Assembly: GCA_015069485.1 (NCBI GenBank)
Contig: SVIM01000019.1
Location: 1 to 35,062 of the forward strand
Length of the DNA: 35,062 nt
Direction of reading: 5' to 3'
Source of the DNA: Clostridiales bacterium
Lineage (GTDB): Bacteria; Bacillota; Clostridia; Christensenellales; Borkfalkiaceae
Part shown: positions 15,977 through 23,920 of the stretch, one piece after another
How positions within the stretch are numbered: position 1 is the first letter of the stretch
Layout of the letters: each line of letters opens with the position of its first letter
Program-made: the position numbers and the translations under genes
The notes under the pieces: model-generated
The model's database searches: none
Seen by the model: only the letters and a program-made list of their open reading frames with translations
Told to the model about the DNA's origin: nothing

Positions 15977-16039
15977 TAGCGTATTTTAGTAAAAAAATCA
16001 CACGCCGCTATTTTTTTATAAAAATTTTCTCCTTAAGTC

Positions 16040-16067
16040 TTGACATTTTAAAATTGTGCGATATAAT
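16040..16067 (+). promoter_or_regulatory. Promoter of the small RNA
   Basis: TTGACA (16040-16045), a 16-bp spacer and TATAAT (16062-16067), both boxes perfect. Transcription should start near G16074. No open reading frame follows. Confidence 0.85.
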
Positions 16068-16073
16068 TTTATT

Positions 16074-16187
16074 GTTTTTATTTAAAGTCAAGCGGAGAGC
16101 GTAGGCAGGTTGTTTGCTCTTTGTCCGCTTAACTTGCTTATTATAGCCGTTCGTTTTTTTCTATGTATGCGAACGGCTATTTTTTTA
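16074..16187 (+). ncRNA. Orphan structured small RNA with its own promoter and terminator
   Basis: The predicted transcript is about 114 nt. Stem 1 pairs AAGTCAAGCGGA (16085-16096) with TCCGCTTAACTT (16124-16135), 11 of 12 positions. Inside it GAGC (16097-16100) pairs with GCTC (16116-16119) around the 15-nt loop gtaggcaggttgttt. After a short linker comes an intrinsic terminator, an 11-bp perfect stem (16143-16153 with 16170-16180) followed by eight T. No start codon with a ribosome site is seen. It lacks the SRP RNA GGAAGCAG core and is too short for 6S RNA, tmRNA or RNase P RNA. No gene lies downstream on this strand, so it is not an obvious riboswitch. Its role, perhaps a trans-acting regulator, is unknown. 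Confidence 0.75.
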
Positions 16188-16240
16188 TCGATTATTTAGT
16201 TATGTAATGGATTAAATCAGGTATTTGTTGTGCCGTCCAT

Positions 16241-16412
16241 CCTAACCCTATGCAAAGAGATTCTTCGCCGTTGGCTCAGAATGACAGTATAATTGCCGTT
16301 CGCCTAACCCTGCGCAAAGAGATTCTTCGCCGTTGGCTCAGAATGACAGCATAATTGCCGTTCGCCTAACCCTGCGCAAAAAGATTCTTCGCCGTTGGCT
16401 CAGAATGACAGT
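16241..16412. repeat. 62-bp tandem repeat, about 2.8 copies
   Basis: Units start at 16241, 16303 and 16365 with CCTAACCC. Each contains GATTCTTCGCCGTTGGCTC followed by AGAATGACAG. The core TTCTTCGCC-GTTGGC-TCAGAATGA resembles a dispersed, partly palindromic intergenic repeat that I remember from many bacterial genomes (TCATTCTGAG...GAAGAATC). Degenerate pieces (TGCCGTCC) continue to about 16535. The 420 bp from 16190 to 16613 hold no gene that I can support; small plus-strand frames here are repeat translations. Confidence 0.9.
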
Positions 16413-16559
16413 GCAGTAGCACGCCCTACCATTGTTCGCCCACACACTCTTGCCGTCCGCCCACCTTTACTCGCCCCACACTATCTTGCGGTACGCGCAC
16501 CTTACAAACCTACGCCCCAAACGCTTGCCGTCCACCACGCGCAAGATATTTATTTGCAC

Positions 16560-16595
16560 AAAAAAACTGCGGTGCTTAATGCGCCGCAGTTTTTT
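16560..16595 (-). terminator. Terminator of the ribosomal protein operon
   Basis: AACTGCGGTGC (16565-16575) pairs with GCGCCGCAGTT (16581-16591) with one G-T pair. Seven T follow on the minus strand. It lies just after rplQ, the last gene of the cluster. Confidence 0.85.
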
Positions 16596-16613
16596 ATTTA
16601 TTATTAATATTAA

Positions 16614-17120
16614 TTAAACTAATTCGATAATTGCTTCTTCAGCAGCGTCGCCGCGTCTTTCACCTAAAAGGTAAATACGGGTGTAGCCGCCGCCCTGACC
16701 GAGTTCTTCGGCACGCTGTGCGTATTTAGGAGCAATTTCGTTGAACAACTTTTCCATTAAGGGGTGCTTAATGTCTTGAGTTCTTGCTTTATAGTCGGAC
16801 TTCTTTTCGTTAAAGCCCTTAATTTCTTGTAAGTCGCGAAGCTTTGCCATTAAAGCACGGCGTACTGCAAGCTTTTTGGGGGAATCTTTAAGTACTTTTA
16901 CGGTAATATCCTTACCTTTTTTGTCCTGTTTTACTATTTCTTTTTCTTCGTTCAAGTCGTAAACTTTGATTGCTTTGGTGATGATTTTTTCAACATAGGG
17001 CTGAAGTTCTTTTGCCTTTGCAGCCGTAGTTTTAATTTTGCCGTACCAAAGGAGTTCCGAAGCCTGATTTCTGAGTAATGCAATTCTCTGTTGAGTGGTT
17101 CTTCCTAATTTACCGGGCAT
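16614..17120 (-). CDS. rplQ: 50S ribosomal protein L17
   Basis: The N-terminus (GKLGRTTQQRIALLRNQASELLWYGKIKTT) and the C-terminus (RIYLLGERRGDAAEEAIIELV) are typical L17. The protein has 168 residues, against about 120 in Bacillus. The extra length is a lysine-rich stretch near 55-85 and another near 95-120 (FNEKKSDYKARTQDI). It starts 3 bp after rpoA and is the last gene before the terminator. Confidence 0.97.
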   Translation of the reverse strand: MPGKLGRTTQQRIALLRNQASELLWYGKIKTTAAKAKELQPYVEKIITKAIKVYDLNEEKEIVKQDKKGKDITVKVLKDSPKKLAVRRALMAKLRDLQEIKGFNEKKSDYKARTQDIKHPLMEKLFNEIAPKYAQRAEELGQGGGYTRIYLLGERRGDAAEEAIIELV

Positions 17121-17123
17121 TTT

Positions 17124-18077
17124 TTAATCCTCCTTGTTTGATAATGAAAGTCCGTATGATTGAAGCTTTTGGATTACTTCGTCTAAAGACTTTCTGCCAA
17201 GGTTTCTTACCTTTAACATATCGTCTTCCGTCTTTTTGGTTAAATCTTGTACAGTGTGGATGTTTGCGCGCTTTAAGCAGTTGTAGGAACGAACGGAAAG
17301 GTCCATATCCTCGATAAGCATTGCAAGCACCTGCTGTTGTTTATCGTCCTCGGTTTCTACGATAAAATTCATTCCCTTAATCGTTTCGGAAAGATTTACG
17401 AATAAGGAGATGTGGTCCTGCATAATTTTTGCAGAAAGGGAAACTATTTCCTTTGCGCTGAAAGCACCGTTAGTCCAAACTTCTAAAACGAGCTTGTCGT
17501 AGTCGGTATTTTGTCCAACACGGGTGTTTTCTACGGTATAGTTTACCTTTTTAACGGGCGTAAAAATTGAATCGATTGGAATATAATCTAAAAGTTCCGT
17601 TCTAGTATGATCAGCACCCTTATATCCTCTACCTCTGCCGATAGTAATTTCCATATCGAGCTTTGCGCCAGCATCTAAAGTTGCAATATGCAAATCTTTG
17701 TTGATAATATCTATTTCAGCGTCGGGTTCAATGTCGCCCGCCTTTACTTCACAAGGACCTTCCTTGTAGAGATGAACGACTTTGGTATAATTTTTATCGG
17801 TAATAGCGGTTTTAACGACCATGGATTTAAGGTTAAGAATAATTTCGCCTACGTCTTCCTTTACGCCGTTAATTGCAGAAAATTCGTGCTTTACGCTTCC
17901 GTCTAAAAATCTAATTCCCTGTGCCGCCGCCCCGGGAAGAGCGGAAAGCAATATTCTTCTAAGGCAGTTGCCTATTGTAAGACCGAAGCCTTTTTCGAGG
18001 GGTTCAACCACAACCTTTGTGTAAGATTGGTCTTCGTTTTCTTCTACCTCGATTTTAGGCATATCAATTTCGATCAT
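17124..18077 (-). CDS. rpoA: DNA-directed RNA polymerase alpha subunit
   Basis: The alpha subunit nucleates RNA polymerase assembly and its C-terminal domain contacts promoters and activators. The N-terminal dimerisation domain shows [26 protein letters not shown]. The C-terminal domain near 250-317 has [14 protein letters not shown] and [17 protein letters not shown]. The length of 317 is normal. The ATG has AGGAGG upstream. Gene order S4-alpha-L17 is as usual. Confidence 0.98.
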   Translation of the reverse strand: MIEIDMPKIEVEENEDQSYTKVVVEPLEKGFGLTIGNCLRRILLSALPGAAAQGIRFLDGSVKHEFSAINGVKEDVGEIILNLKSMVVKTAITDKNYTKVVHLYKEGPCEVKAGDIEPDAEIDIINKDLHIATLDAGAKLDMEITIGRGRGYKGADHTRTELLDYIPIDSIFTPVKKVNYTVENTRVGQNTDYDKLVLEVWTNGAFSAKEIVSLSAKIMQDHISLFVNLSETIKGMNFIVETEDDKQQQVLAMLIEDMDLSVRSYNCLKRANIHTVQDLTKKTEDDMLKVRNLGRKSLDEVIQKLQSYGLSLSNKED

Positions 18078-18102
18078 TATACTACCTCCTAAATTTATTT
18101 AA

Positions 18103-18693
18103 TTACTTGGAGTACAATTCGACGATCATGTGTTCTGCGATCTGGGTGTCGATGTCCTCTCTTACAGGAAGTGCTAAAATTTTACCTTCTAACTTTTCAG
18201 GGTTGAATTCTAACCACTTGGGCATATTTGCTGCCTTGGAAGCTTTAACGTTTTCGAAATACTTGTTAGAAGCTTTGTTTTCTCTAACAGCGATAACTTC
18301 GCCTGCCTTTACGATATAGGAAGGGATGTTAACCTTTTTGCCGTTAACCGTGAAGTGTGCGTGGCTAACGAGCTGTCTTGCTTGCAAGCGGGTGGTTGCA
18401 ATACCCATTCTGTAAATAACGTTGTCAAGTCTTCTTTCAAGAAGGGAGAGCATGTTTTCACCGGTGATGCCCTTCATTCTATCTGCCTTTTCGTAGTACT
18501 TACGGAATTGCTTTTCGCTTACGCAATAGATGAACTTTGCTCTTTGCTTTTCACGGAGCTGTAAACCGTATTCGCTGATTTTTCTACCCTTTCTGCCAGA
18601 GGTTCTGATTGACTTTTTAAAGCAACCAACGGCGGTAGGATCTAATTCGAGGAATCTGCATCTTTTTAATCTGTGATATTTATTAATTGCCAT
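18103..18693 (-). CDS. rpsD: 30S ribosomal protein S4
   Basis: S4 starts small-subunit assembly at the 5' domain of 16S rRNA, and in some bacteria represses its own operon. SEYGLQLREKQRAKFIYCVSEKQFRKYY and the S4 RNA-binding domain (LERRLDNVIYRMGIATTRLQARQLVSHAHF) are clear. It lacks the N-terminal zinc-binding cysteines of the other form. At 196 residues it is of normal length. Its position inside the alpha operon matters because S4 could control the structured spacer before rpsM. Confidence 0.98.
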   Translation of the reverse strand: MAINKYHRLKRCRFLELDPTAVGCFKKSIRTSGRKGRKISEYGLQLREKQRAKFIYCVSEKQFRKYYEKADRMKGITGENMLSLLERRLDNVIYRMGIATTRLQARQLVSHAHFTVNGKKVNIPSYIVKAGEVIAVRENKASNKYFENVKASKAANMPKWLEFNPEKLEGKILALPVREDIDTQIAEHMIVELYSK

Positions 18694-18707
18694 AATCTAC
18701 GCTCCTA

Positions 18708-19103
18708 TTATACTCTACGACGCTTGGGAGGTCTGCATCCGTTGTGAGGGATGGGGGATACGTCGGAAATTAAGGTAATTTCTAATTCGCAAGCTGCGAT
18801 AGCGCGGATTGCGGATTCTCTACCTGCACCGGGTCCCTTTACGAATACTTCTACCGAACGAAGTCCGTGTTCTTTTGCTGCCTTAACTGCAGTTTCGCAT
18901 GCCATTTGAGCTGCGAAAGGGGTGCTCTTTCTTGAACCTTTGAAGCCGAGTGCACCTGCGCTGGACTGTGCGAGCGCGTTGCCGTATGCGTCGGTTACGG
19001 TTACGATAGTGTTGTTAAAGGATGACTGAATGTGCACTTGACCTTTGTCAACCTTTTTAAGCTCTTTGCGTTTTCTAGAAACGACTTGCTTTTTAGCTGC
19101 CAT
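18708..19103 (-). CDS. rpsK: 30S ribosomal protein S11
   Basis: S11 lines the platform of the small subunit next to the mRNA exit path. [34 protein letters not shown] and the basic end [13 protein letters not shown] are diagnostic. 131 residues, normal length. It lies 18 bp after rpsM, with a clear GGAGG. Confidence 0.98.
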   Translation of the reverse strand: MAAKKQVVSRKRKELKKVDKGQVHIQSSFNNTIVTVTDAYGNALAQSSAGALGFKGSRKSTPFAAQMACETAVKAAKEHGLRSVEVFVKGPGAGRESAIRAIAACELEITLISDVSPIPHNGCRPPKRRRV

Positions 19104-19121
19104 TTATCTGTCCTCCTTTAA

Positions 19122-19496
19122 TTACTTCGCGCCCTTTTTCTTGGCAACGGTACGACGAGGACCCTTTCTGGTTCTCGCATTTCTCTTGGTTGACTGGCCT
19201 CTTACAGGTAATCCCTTTCTATGACGGATACCTCTTTGGCAACCAATTTCCATAAGTCTTTTAATGTTTAAGGATACTTCGCTACGAAGTTCACCTTCTA
19301 CTCTTAAATTGTGGTCGATATATTCTCTCAATCTGGAAACGTCGGTTTCGTTGAGATCTTTAACTCTGGTGTCGGGGTTAATTCCGGTTGCAGAAAGAAT
19401 CTGCTGGGAAGTTTTAAGACCGATACCGTAGATGTAGGTCAAACCTATTTCAACTCTTTTTTCTCTGGGTAAATCTACACCGGCAATACGTGCCAT
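19122..19496 (-). CDS. rpsM: 30S ribosomal protein S13
   Basis: S13 sits in the head of the small subunit and forms bridges to the large one. [20 protein letters not shown] and the basic tail [15 protein letters not shown] are typical. 124 residues. It is preceded by 326 bp of structured non-coding sequence, which is far longer than neighbouring gaps. Confidence 0.98.
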   Translation of the reverse strand: MARIAGVDLPREKRVEIGLTYIYGIGLKTSQQILSATGINPDTRVKDLNETDVSRLREYIDHNLRVEGELRSEVSLNIKRLMEIGCQRGIRHRKGLPVRGQSTKRNARTRKGPRRTVAKKKGAK

Positions 19497-19611
19497 ACGA
19501 TTTAATTCCTCCGTTAAAATTTTTTAATATATATTTGTATGTGAACCGAGCGCCCTTTTTACCGTAAAACGTGGAATGGGAAAAATAAAGCGTTCGAAAT
19601 TATTTTTATAG

Positions 19612-19675
19612 TCAAGGGTTTCCGCTGGTATATTTACGGAACCTATCCCACCGCTTCGGTGAAATCAGCCCTCAA
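19612..19675 (-). promoter_or_regulatory. Predicted three-way-junction RNA leader before rpsM
   Basis: Three stems can form together in the minus-strand RNA. P1 pairs TTGAGGG (19675-19669) with CCCTTGA (19618-19612), counting two G-U pairs. P2 is CACCG-AAG-CGGTG (19661-19649). P3 pairs TTCCG (19641-19637) with CGGAA (19624-19620). The 326-bp gap 19497-19822 holds no gene. Further upstream are GGGCGTATGCCC-type and CCCA-GTAT-TGGG hairpins. In E. coli the corresponding place holds the alpha-operon leader bound by S4; that this one does the same is inference. Confidence 0.5.
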
Positions 19676-19822
19676 GCGCATTACTTAATTTGCGAATACT
19701 ATTAAATAGCCCACACGCAAGATAAGCAAAAAATCGCTTTCCCAATACTGGGTGAATATAAAATTTGATTTGCACGGGCATACGCCCCCTATTGATGGCT
19801 TTTGCCACCGTTTATAAGTTAA

Positions 19823-19939
19823 TTAGCCTTGGCGTTGCTTGTGGCTTTTGTTTTTAGAACAAATAACCATTACTTTGCCGTTTCTTTTAATAACTTTGCA
19901 CTTATCGCACATAGGTTTTACTGAAGGTCTAACTTTCAT
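19823..19939 (-). CDS. rpmJ: 50S ribosomal protein L36, zinc-binding type
   Basis: A 38-residue protein, [20 protein letters not shown] at the start and ending [12 protein letters not shown]. Zinc ligands Cys11, Cys14, Cys27 and His33 are all present, so this is the C+ form. It is the smallest protein of the large subunit. The start at 19939 is preceded by AAGGAG, and it follows infA, the usual order. Confidence 0.95.
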   Translation of the reverse strand: MKVRPSVKPMCDKCKVIKRNGKVMVICSKNKSHKQRQG

Positions 19940-19980
19940 TTTTAATTCTCCTTAAAAACTTTTAATTTTGCAAAGTCGCA

Positions 19981-20202
19981 TTACGACTTGCTGCGCCACG
20001 TGATTCTGCCTTTAGTTAAATCGTAAGGGCTCATTTCCAGCTTCACCATATCGCCTTCGATAATGCGAATATAGTTCATACGAAGCTTACCGGAAATATA
20101 CGCCGTAATTACGTAACCGTTAGAGAGTTGTACTTTGAAGTTTGCGTTGGGAAGGCATTCGATAACCTTACCTTCTGCTTCAATTACGTCGTCTTTGGAC
20201 AC
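19981..20202 (-). CDS. infA: Translation initiation factor IF-1
   Basis: A single OB-fold (S1-like) domain of 73 residues that binds the A site during initiation. It starts [20 protein letters not shown] and has [20 protein letters not shown] with [11 protein letters not shown] at the end, all typical. It lies between the KOW gene and rpmJ. Confidence 0.98.
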   Translation of the reverse strand: MSKDDVIEAEGKVIECLPNANFKVQLSNGYVITAYISGKLRMNYIRIIEGDMVKLEMSPYDLTKGRITWRSKS

Positions 20203-20241
20203 TAAATCATTCCTCCGCTTTTTATTGCTTTCGGCACAGCT

Positions 20242-20532
20242 TTACTTTGCCGAGTTTTCCGCTTTAATATAATTTTTTAAAACGGTTTTAATTTCGTAGT
20301 CGTATACGTTTTTGCCCGATACAAGCCTTTGGGCAATTTCTTCTTGTATATAAGGCGTAAGATATAGGTGCTTTACGCTCTTCTTTTTAGGGGAAGAAAT
20401 TAACTTGTACTTGCCGTCGGAGACGAGAACGTAGCCGTTTTGTTCTATTGCAACTATTATATAGTAGCAATCCTTATCGCGGCCCTGCGTGCTTTTTGCT
20501 ATTCCGCCGACCTGCGGATTTTTAACTTTCAT
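20242..20532 (-). CDS. KOW-domain RNA-binding protein (L14e-like)
   Basis: A 96-residue protein with a KOW-like beta-barrel at the N-terminus (VGGIAKSTQGRDKDCYYIIV) followed by KYKLISSPKKKSVKHLYLT. Proteins of this kind sit between map and infA in many Clostridia and are annotated as L14e/L6e-like RNA-binding proteins. Their exact role on the ribosome is unknown. The C-terminal half is helical and not conserved to my eye. Confidence 0.85.
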   Translation of the reverse strand: MKVKNPQVGGIAKSTQGRDKDCYYIIVAIEQNGYVLVSDGKYKLISSPKKKSVKHLYLTPYIQEEIAQRLVSGKNVYDYEIKTVLKNYIKAENSAK

Positions 20533-20637
20533 AATTATTTTGTTTGTGACTTTAATTTCGTCGAATCACAACGCGAATTGACAATGCTTTTTCGCTTTCA
20601 CTTTGTTGCCATCCCGTTAAAAACAGGCGCGCGAGGC

Positions 20638-20964
20638 TTTATTAAGGGAGCGTACAATGAAGTACGCGACCGAAAATAAAACGCAAACGCAACGAAGTAT
20701 TGCGATTTAAAACAGTTTGGCTTAGTGAATAAAACTGCTTAGATACGAGCAAGACTAGGAAAACGAGCATTTTGCAAGGGAGTTTACTTAGCGTAAATGA
20801 CCGAAGCAAAAGCGGAGTTTGACAAAGTATTGCGATTTAAAACAGTTTGGCTTAGTGAATAAACTGCTTAGATACGAGCAAGACGAGAAAAACGAGCGTT
20901 TTGCAAGGGAGTTTACTTTGCGTAAATGACCGAAGCAAAAGCGGAGTTTGACAAAGTATTGCGA
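20638..20964. repeat. Structured tandem repeat between map and the KOW gene
   Basis: Two nearly identical units (20695-20824, 130 bp; 20825-20953, 129 bp) are followed by an 11-bp partial third. A diverged half-copy precedes them (20638-20694). Each carries stem A, then AAGGGAG, stem B, a 5-6-nt loop, B', YGACCGAA and A'. In the diverged copy A is TTTATT/AATAAA and B is CGTAC/GTACG; in the other two A is TTTTGC/GCAAAA and B is TTTAC/GTAAA. Full units also have CAGTTT/AAACTG, which the single-base deletion in unit 2 leaves intact. The whole gap 20533-20979 holds no gene. Confidence 0.85.
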
Positions 20965-20979
20965 AGTATATAAGCTGTT

Positions 20980-21723
20980 TTAAAGCGTTAGGATTTCCAC
21001 ACCGTCCTCAGTAATAAGTACCGTGTTTTCGTAGTGAGCGGCGCACTTGCCGTCAGCAGTTAATACCGTCCAACCGTCGCGGGCTGTTACTACCTTGTAG
21101 GTTCCCATATTTATCATAGGTTCTATACATATGGTCATACCTGCCCTAAGGCGCATACCCGTACCCTTTTTGCCGTAGTTAGGAACGGAAGGATCTTCGT
21201 GCATTTCTTGCCCGATTCCGTGCCCCGTTAATGCCCTTACTACACCGTAGCCGTGAGATTCGGCGTGAGTTTGTACGGCGTAACCGATATCGTATAGGGG
21301 AGTGCCTGCCTTTAAATTTTCGATTGCTTTAAAAAAGCACTCTTCGGTAACCTTTACAAGCTTTTTCTTTTCTTCGGAAACGTTGCCGATTAAAAAGGTT
21401 CTGCAAGCGTCGCCCTGCCAGCCGTTCTTTTCTACCGTGATATCAACTGAAACGATATCGCCGTCTAATAGAACTCTGTCGGAGGGGATGCCGTGCACCA
21501 CCACTTCGTTAACCGATACGCAGCAGCTTGCGGGGAAGCCGCAATATCCAAGTGAAGAAGGCGTTGCCCCACACGAGATTATATATCTGTGTACGAGTTC
21601 GTCCACCTCTTTAGTGGTCATACCCGCCTTGATATTTTCGCCTACGAATTGAAGCGTTTCTTTAACTATCTTACAGCTTTCGCGCATAAGCGCGATTTGT
21701 TGTGGATTTTTAACCGTTATCAT
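20980..21723 (-). CDS. map: Methionine aminopeptidase, type I
   Basis: Removes the starting methionine from new proteins when the second residue is small. The five metal ligands of the pita-bread fold are present: Asp94, Asp105, His168, Glu201 and Glu232, together with His77 in NEVVVHGIP. At 247 residues it is the short form without an N-terminal extension. It lies 3 bp after adk, with the two genes clearly co-transcribed. Confidence 0.98.
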   Translation of the reverse strand: MITVKNPQQIALMRESCKIVKETLQFVGENIKAGMTTKEVDELVHRYIISCGATPSSLGYCGFPASCCVSVNEVVVHGIPSDRVLLDGDIVSVDITVEKNGWQGDACRTFLIGNVSEEKKKLVKVTEECFFKAIENLKAGTPLYDIGYAVQTHAESHGYGVVRALTGHGIGQEMHEDPSVPNYGKKGTGMRLRAGMTICIEPMINMGTYKVVTARDGWTVLTADGKCAAHYENTVLITEDGVEILTL

Positions 21724-21725
21724 TA

Positions 21726-22352
21726 TTAATACTTATCTAATTCTGCTGCGATAAGCTCGAAAACTTCGTTGGGGGTTTTAGTTCCGCAAACGATATTTAT
21801 AAGCTTGCCCTGCTTGGAATAATATTCAATTAAGGGTGCAGTTTGATTTTGATAGGTATCAAGCCTTGCTTTAACCGTTTCTGCGTTATCGTCTGCCCTT
21901 TGATAAAGCTCGCCACCGCACTTTGCGCAAGTGGTTGCGCCGTTTAAGGTGCTTACGTGGTAGCTTTCGCCGCAAGCGCATACGCGTCTGCCACAAATTC
22001 TATCTTGTAAAAGGTTTAAGTCAACGTCGATATTTACGCATAAATCGATTTTTGCAAACTTGTCAAGTTCGGTTGCCTGGAATACGTTGCGGGGGAAGCC
22101 GTCAAGCATATATCCGTTTTGAATATCGTCTTTTGAAAGACGGTCTTTAACGATATCGCAAGTAACTTCGTCGGGAACGAGCTTGCCTGCGTCGATATAA
22201 GATTTTGCAACCTTACCGATAGGCGTGCCACCCTTGATGTTAGCCCTGAAGATATCGCCGGTTGAGATGTGAAGAAGGTTGTACTTTTCTGCAATTTTGC
22301 TTGCCTGAGTTCCTTTGCCTGCGCCGGGTGCGCCGAGTAAAATAATGTTCAT
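21726..22352 (-). CDS. adk: Adenylate kinase, zinc-lid type
   Basis: Interconverts ATP plus AMP and two ADP. The P-loop is GAPGAGKGT (8-16), the AMP-binding part is HISTGDIFR, and DGFPR is at 84-88. The lid carries four cysteines, as in Gram-positive enzymes, but the first pair is Cys125-x-Cys127 instead of the usual C-x2-C; the second is Cys142 and Cys145. 208 residues. It seems to have its own promoter after secY. Confidence 0.98.
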   Translation of the reverse strand: MNIILLGAPGAGKGTQASKIAEKYNLLHISTGDIFRANIKGGTPIGKVAKSYIDAGKLVPDEVTCDIVKDRLSKDDIQNGYMLDGFPRNVFQATELDKFAKIDLCVNIDVDLNLLQDRICGRRVCACGESYHVSTLNGATTCAKCGGELYQRADDNAETVKARLDTYQNQTAPLIEYYSKQGKLINIVCGTKTPNEVFELIAAELDKY

Positions 22353-22386
22353 AACTCTCCCTTTAACTGCTTTTTACACGGCGTTG

Positions 22387-22457
22387 GGCGAAAACGGACA
22401 CCCGTTTTCGCCAAATCGCCATATTTTTCATTATATCATTATAACATATTCGTTCAA
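22387..22457 (-). promoter_or_regulatory. Internal promoter and leader hairpin of adk
   Basis: On the minus strand TTGAAC (22457-22452), a 16-bp spacer and TATAAT (22435-22430). A second TATAAT overlaps at 22443-22438. The leader holds an 11-bp perfect hairpin, GGCGAAAACGG (22387-22397) with CCGTTTTCGCC (22402-22412), with no T run after it. The 199-bp secY-adk gap has no gene. Confidence 0.55.
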
Positions 22458-22551
22458 GTTTATCAAGCAAATGAACTAACTTTGTTACAACGCTTTTTCA
22501 CAAATCTTCCTTTTTTGCTATTTTTTGAATAGCTTTAGGAATTTTTACGGC

Positions 22552-23901
22552 TTATTTAAGGAAGCCTTTATAGTTTTTCATCATAAGCTGAGCGTTGAGC
22601 TGTTTATCAAACTCGAGCGCAACGTTAACTACGATAAGGATACCGGTCGTAGAGAATACGCTTAAGAGCGCCGTATCTGCCGAAAGGTTTAATCCGGTTA
22701 CGATAATGCCGATAAGTGAAGGCACGAACGCAACGAGGGAAAGATAGATTGCGCCGAAAAGAGTAATTCTGTTATTAATCTTTTTAAGATAATCAGCAGT
22801 GGGCTTGCCGGGACGAATACCCTGAATAAAGCCGCCGTTTTGCTGAATATTCTTTGATACGTCTTCTGCGTTGAACTGCATAGATGCGTAGAAGAACGAG
22901 AAGCCGAAGATTAAAAGAGTTAACGCAAGCATATAGATGAGCTGTCCGTACCATGCGCCGGTGCCGGAGAACCATTCTGCCAAGCCGAGCTCGAAAGCGC
23001 TACCGGGCCAGAATAAGCTTGCAAGCATTGCAGGGAAGCTGATGATTGCGAAAGCAAAGATTAAAGGCATAACGCCAGAGCCTGCTATACGCATAGGAAT
23101 TACGGAGGATTGACCGCCGTACATCTTTCTGCCCTTTACCTGCTTTGCGTACTGAACGGGGATTTTTCTTTCGGACAAGTCGATAGTTACGATTGCGATA
23201 AATTCTACAACCGTTAATAATACGAAGCCGAGAAGCTCCCAAACAACTGCGGTATTACCTGCGAACAAGTCAGCAAATTTTGCTACGATAGTAAGACCTG
23301 CGGTAGATAAGATACCGATAAAGATTATAAGGGAAATACCGTTGGATACGCCGTATTCGGTAATTCTTTCACCGATCCACATAACGAGCATTGAGCCTGC
23401 GGTGTATACGGTGGTAAGGAATATACCTGCAACCCATAACGCTGCCGTTTCGCCCCAGAAATCTGCGCCGAAAAGGAAGGTTTTAATAGAGTCGCTTTGT
23501 ACGCCGAAGTTTACTACGATACCTACTGCTTGCATAACTGCAAGGCCGATGGTTAAGTAGCGAGTGATTTGCGCGATTTGCTTTCTGCCTTCTTCGCCCT
23601 GTTTAGAAAGTCTTTCTAAAGCGGGGATACCGACGGTTAAAAGCTGAATAATAATCGACGCGTTGATGTAAGGGCTTATACCGAGAGCGAACAACGTTGC
23701 GTTAGCAAGCGAGCCACCGGTTATGGACGACATAAGCTGAAGGAAGCTCGTGCTGTTGATTTGTTCGCTGAACGTGCTAACGGTAATGCCGGGTACGGGA
23801 ATATAACACCCCAAACGGAAAGCAAGAAGAAGAAGTAACGTGATAATTATCTTGTTTCTTATTTCCTTTACCTTAAAACAATTTTTTATTGTTTCGAACA
23901 T
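22552..23901 (-). CDS. secY: Protein translocase subunit SecY
   Basis: The channel protein of the Sec translocon, with ten membrane helices across 449 residues. GCYIPVPGI in the first helix, SLANATLFALGISPYINASIIIQLL in the second and third, GSGVMPLIFA, and the cytoplasmic FNAEDVSKNIQQNGGFIQGIRPGK are conserved. It stands between rplO and adk as usual. Confidence 0.98.
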   Translation of the reverse strand: MFETIKNCFKVKEIRNKIIITLLLLLAFRLGCYIPVPGITVSTFSEQINSTSFLQLMSSITGGSLANATLFALGISPYINASIIIQLLTVGIPALERLSKQGEEGRKQIAQITRYLTIGLAVMQAVGIVVNFGVQSDSIKTFLFGADFWGETAALWVAGIFLTTVYTAGSMLVMWIGERITEYGVSNGISLIIFIGILSTAGLTIVAKFADLFAGNTAVVWELLGFVLLTVVEFIAIVTIDLSERKIPVQYAKQVKGRKMYGGQSSVIPMRIAGSGVMPLIFAFAIISFPAMLASLFWPGSAFELGLAEWFSGTGAWYGQLIYMLALTLLIFGFSFFYASMQFNAEDVSKNIQQNGGFIQGIRPGKPTADYLKKINNRITLFGAIYLSLVAFVPSLIGIIVTGLNLSADTALLSVFSTTGILIVVNVALEFDKQLNAQLMMKNYKGFLK

Positions 23902-23920
23902 TGTTGACCTCTTTTACGGC

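Noticed and set aside
16074-16187. Riboswitch or SRP RNA
   Set aside because: No gene follows on the strand, and the diagnostic SRP core and known aptamer motifs are missing.
16241-16412. CRISPR array
   Set aside because: The whole 62-bp unit is repeated; there are no unique spacers and no cas genes.
16395-16617. Small plus-strand reading frames in the repeat region
   Set aside because: They translate the tandem repeats and the rplQ terminator, have Pro/His-rich composition and no ribosome binding site.
20695-20953. Coding sequence in the 130-bp repeats
   Set aside because: Frames are short, lack ribosome sites and do not survive the one-base difference between units.
22505-22540. Terminator after secY (GCTATT/AATAGC)
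   Set aside because: The stem is only 6 bp and is followed by A, not T, in the direction of transcription.
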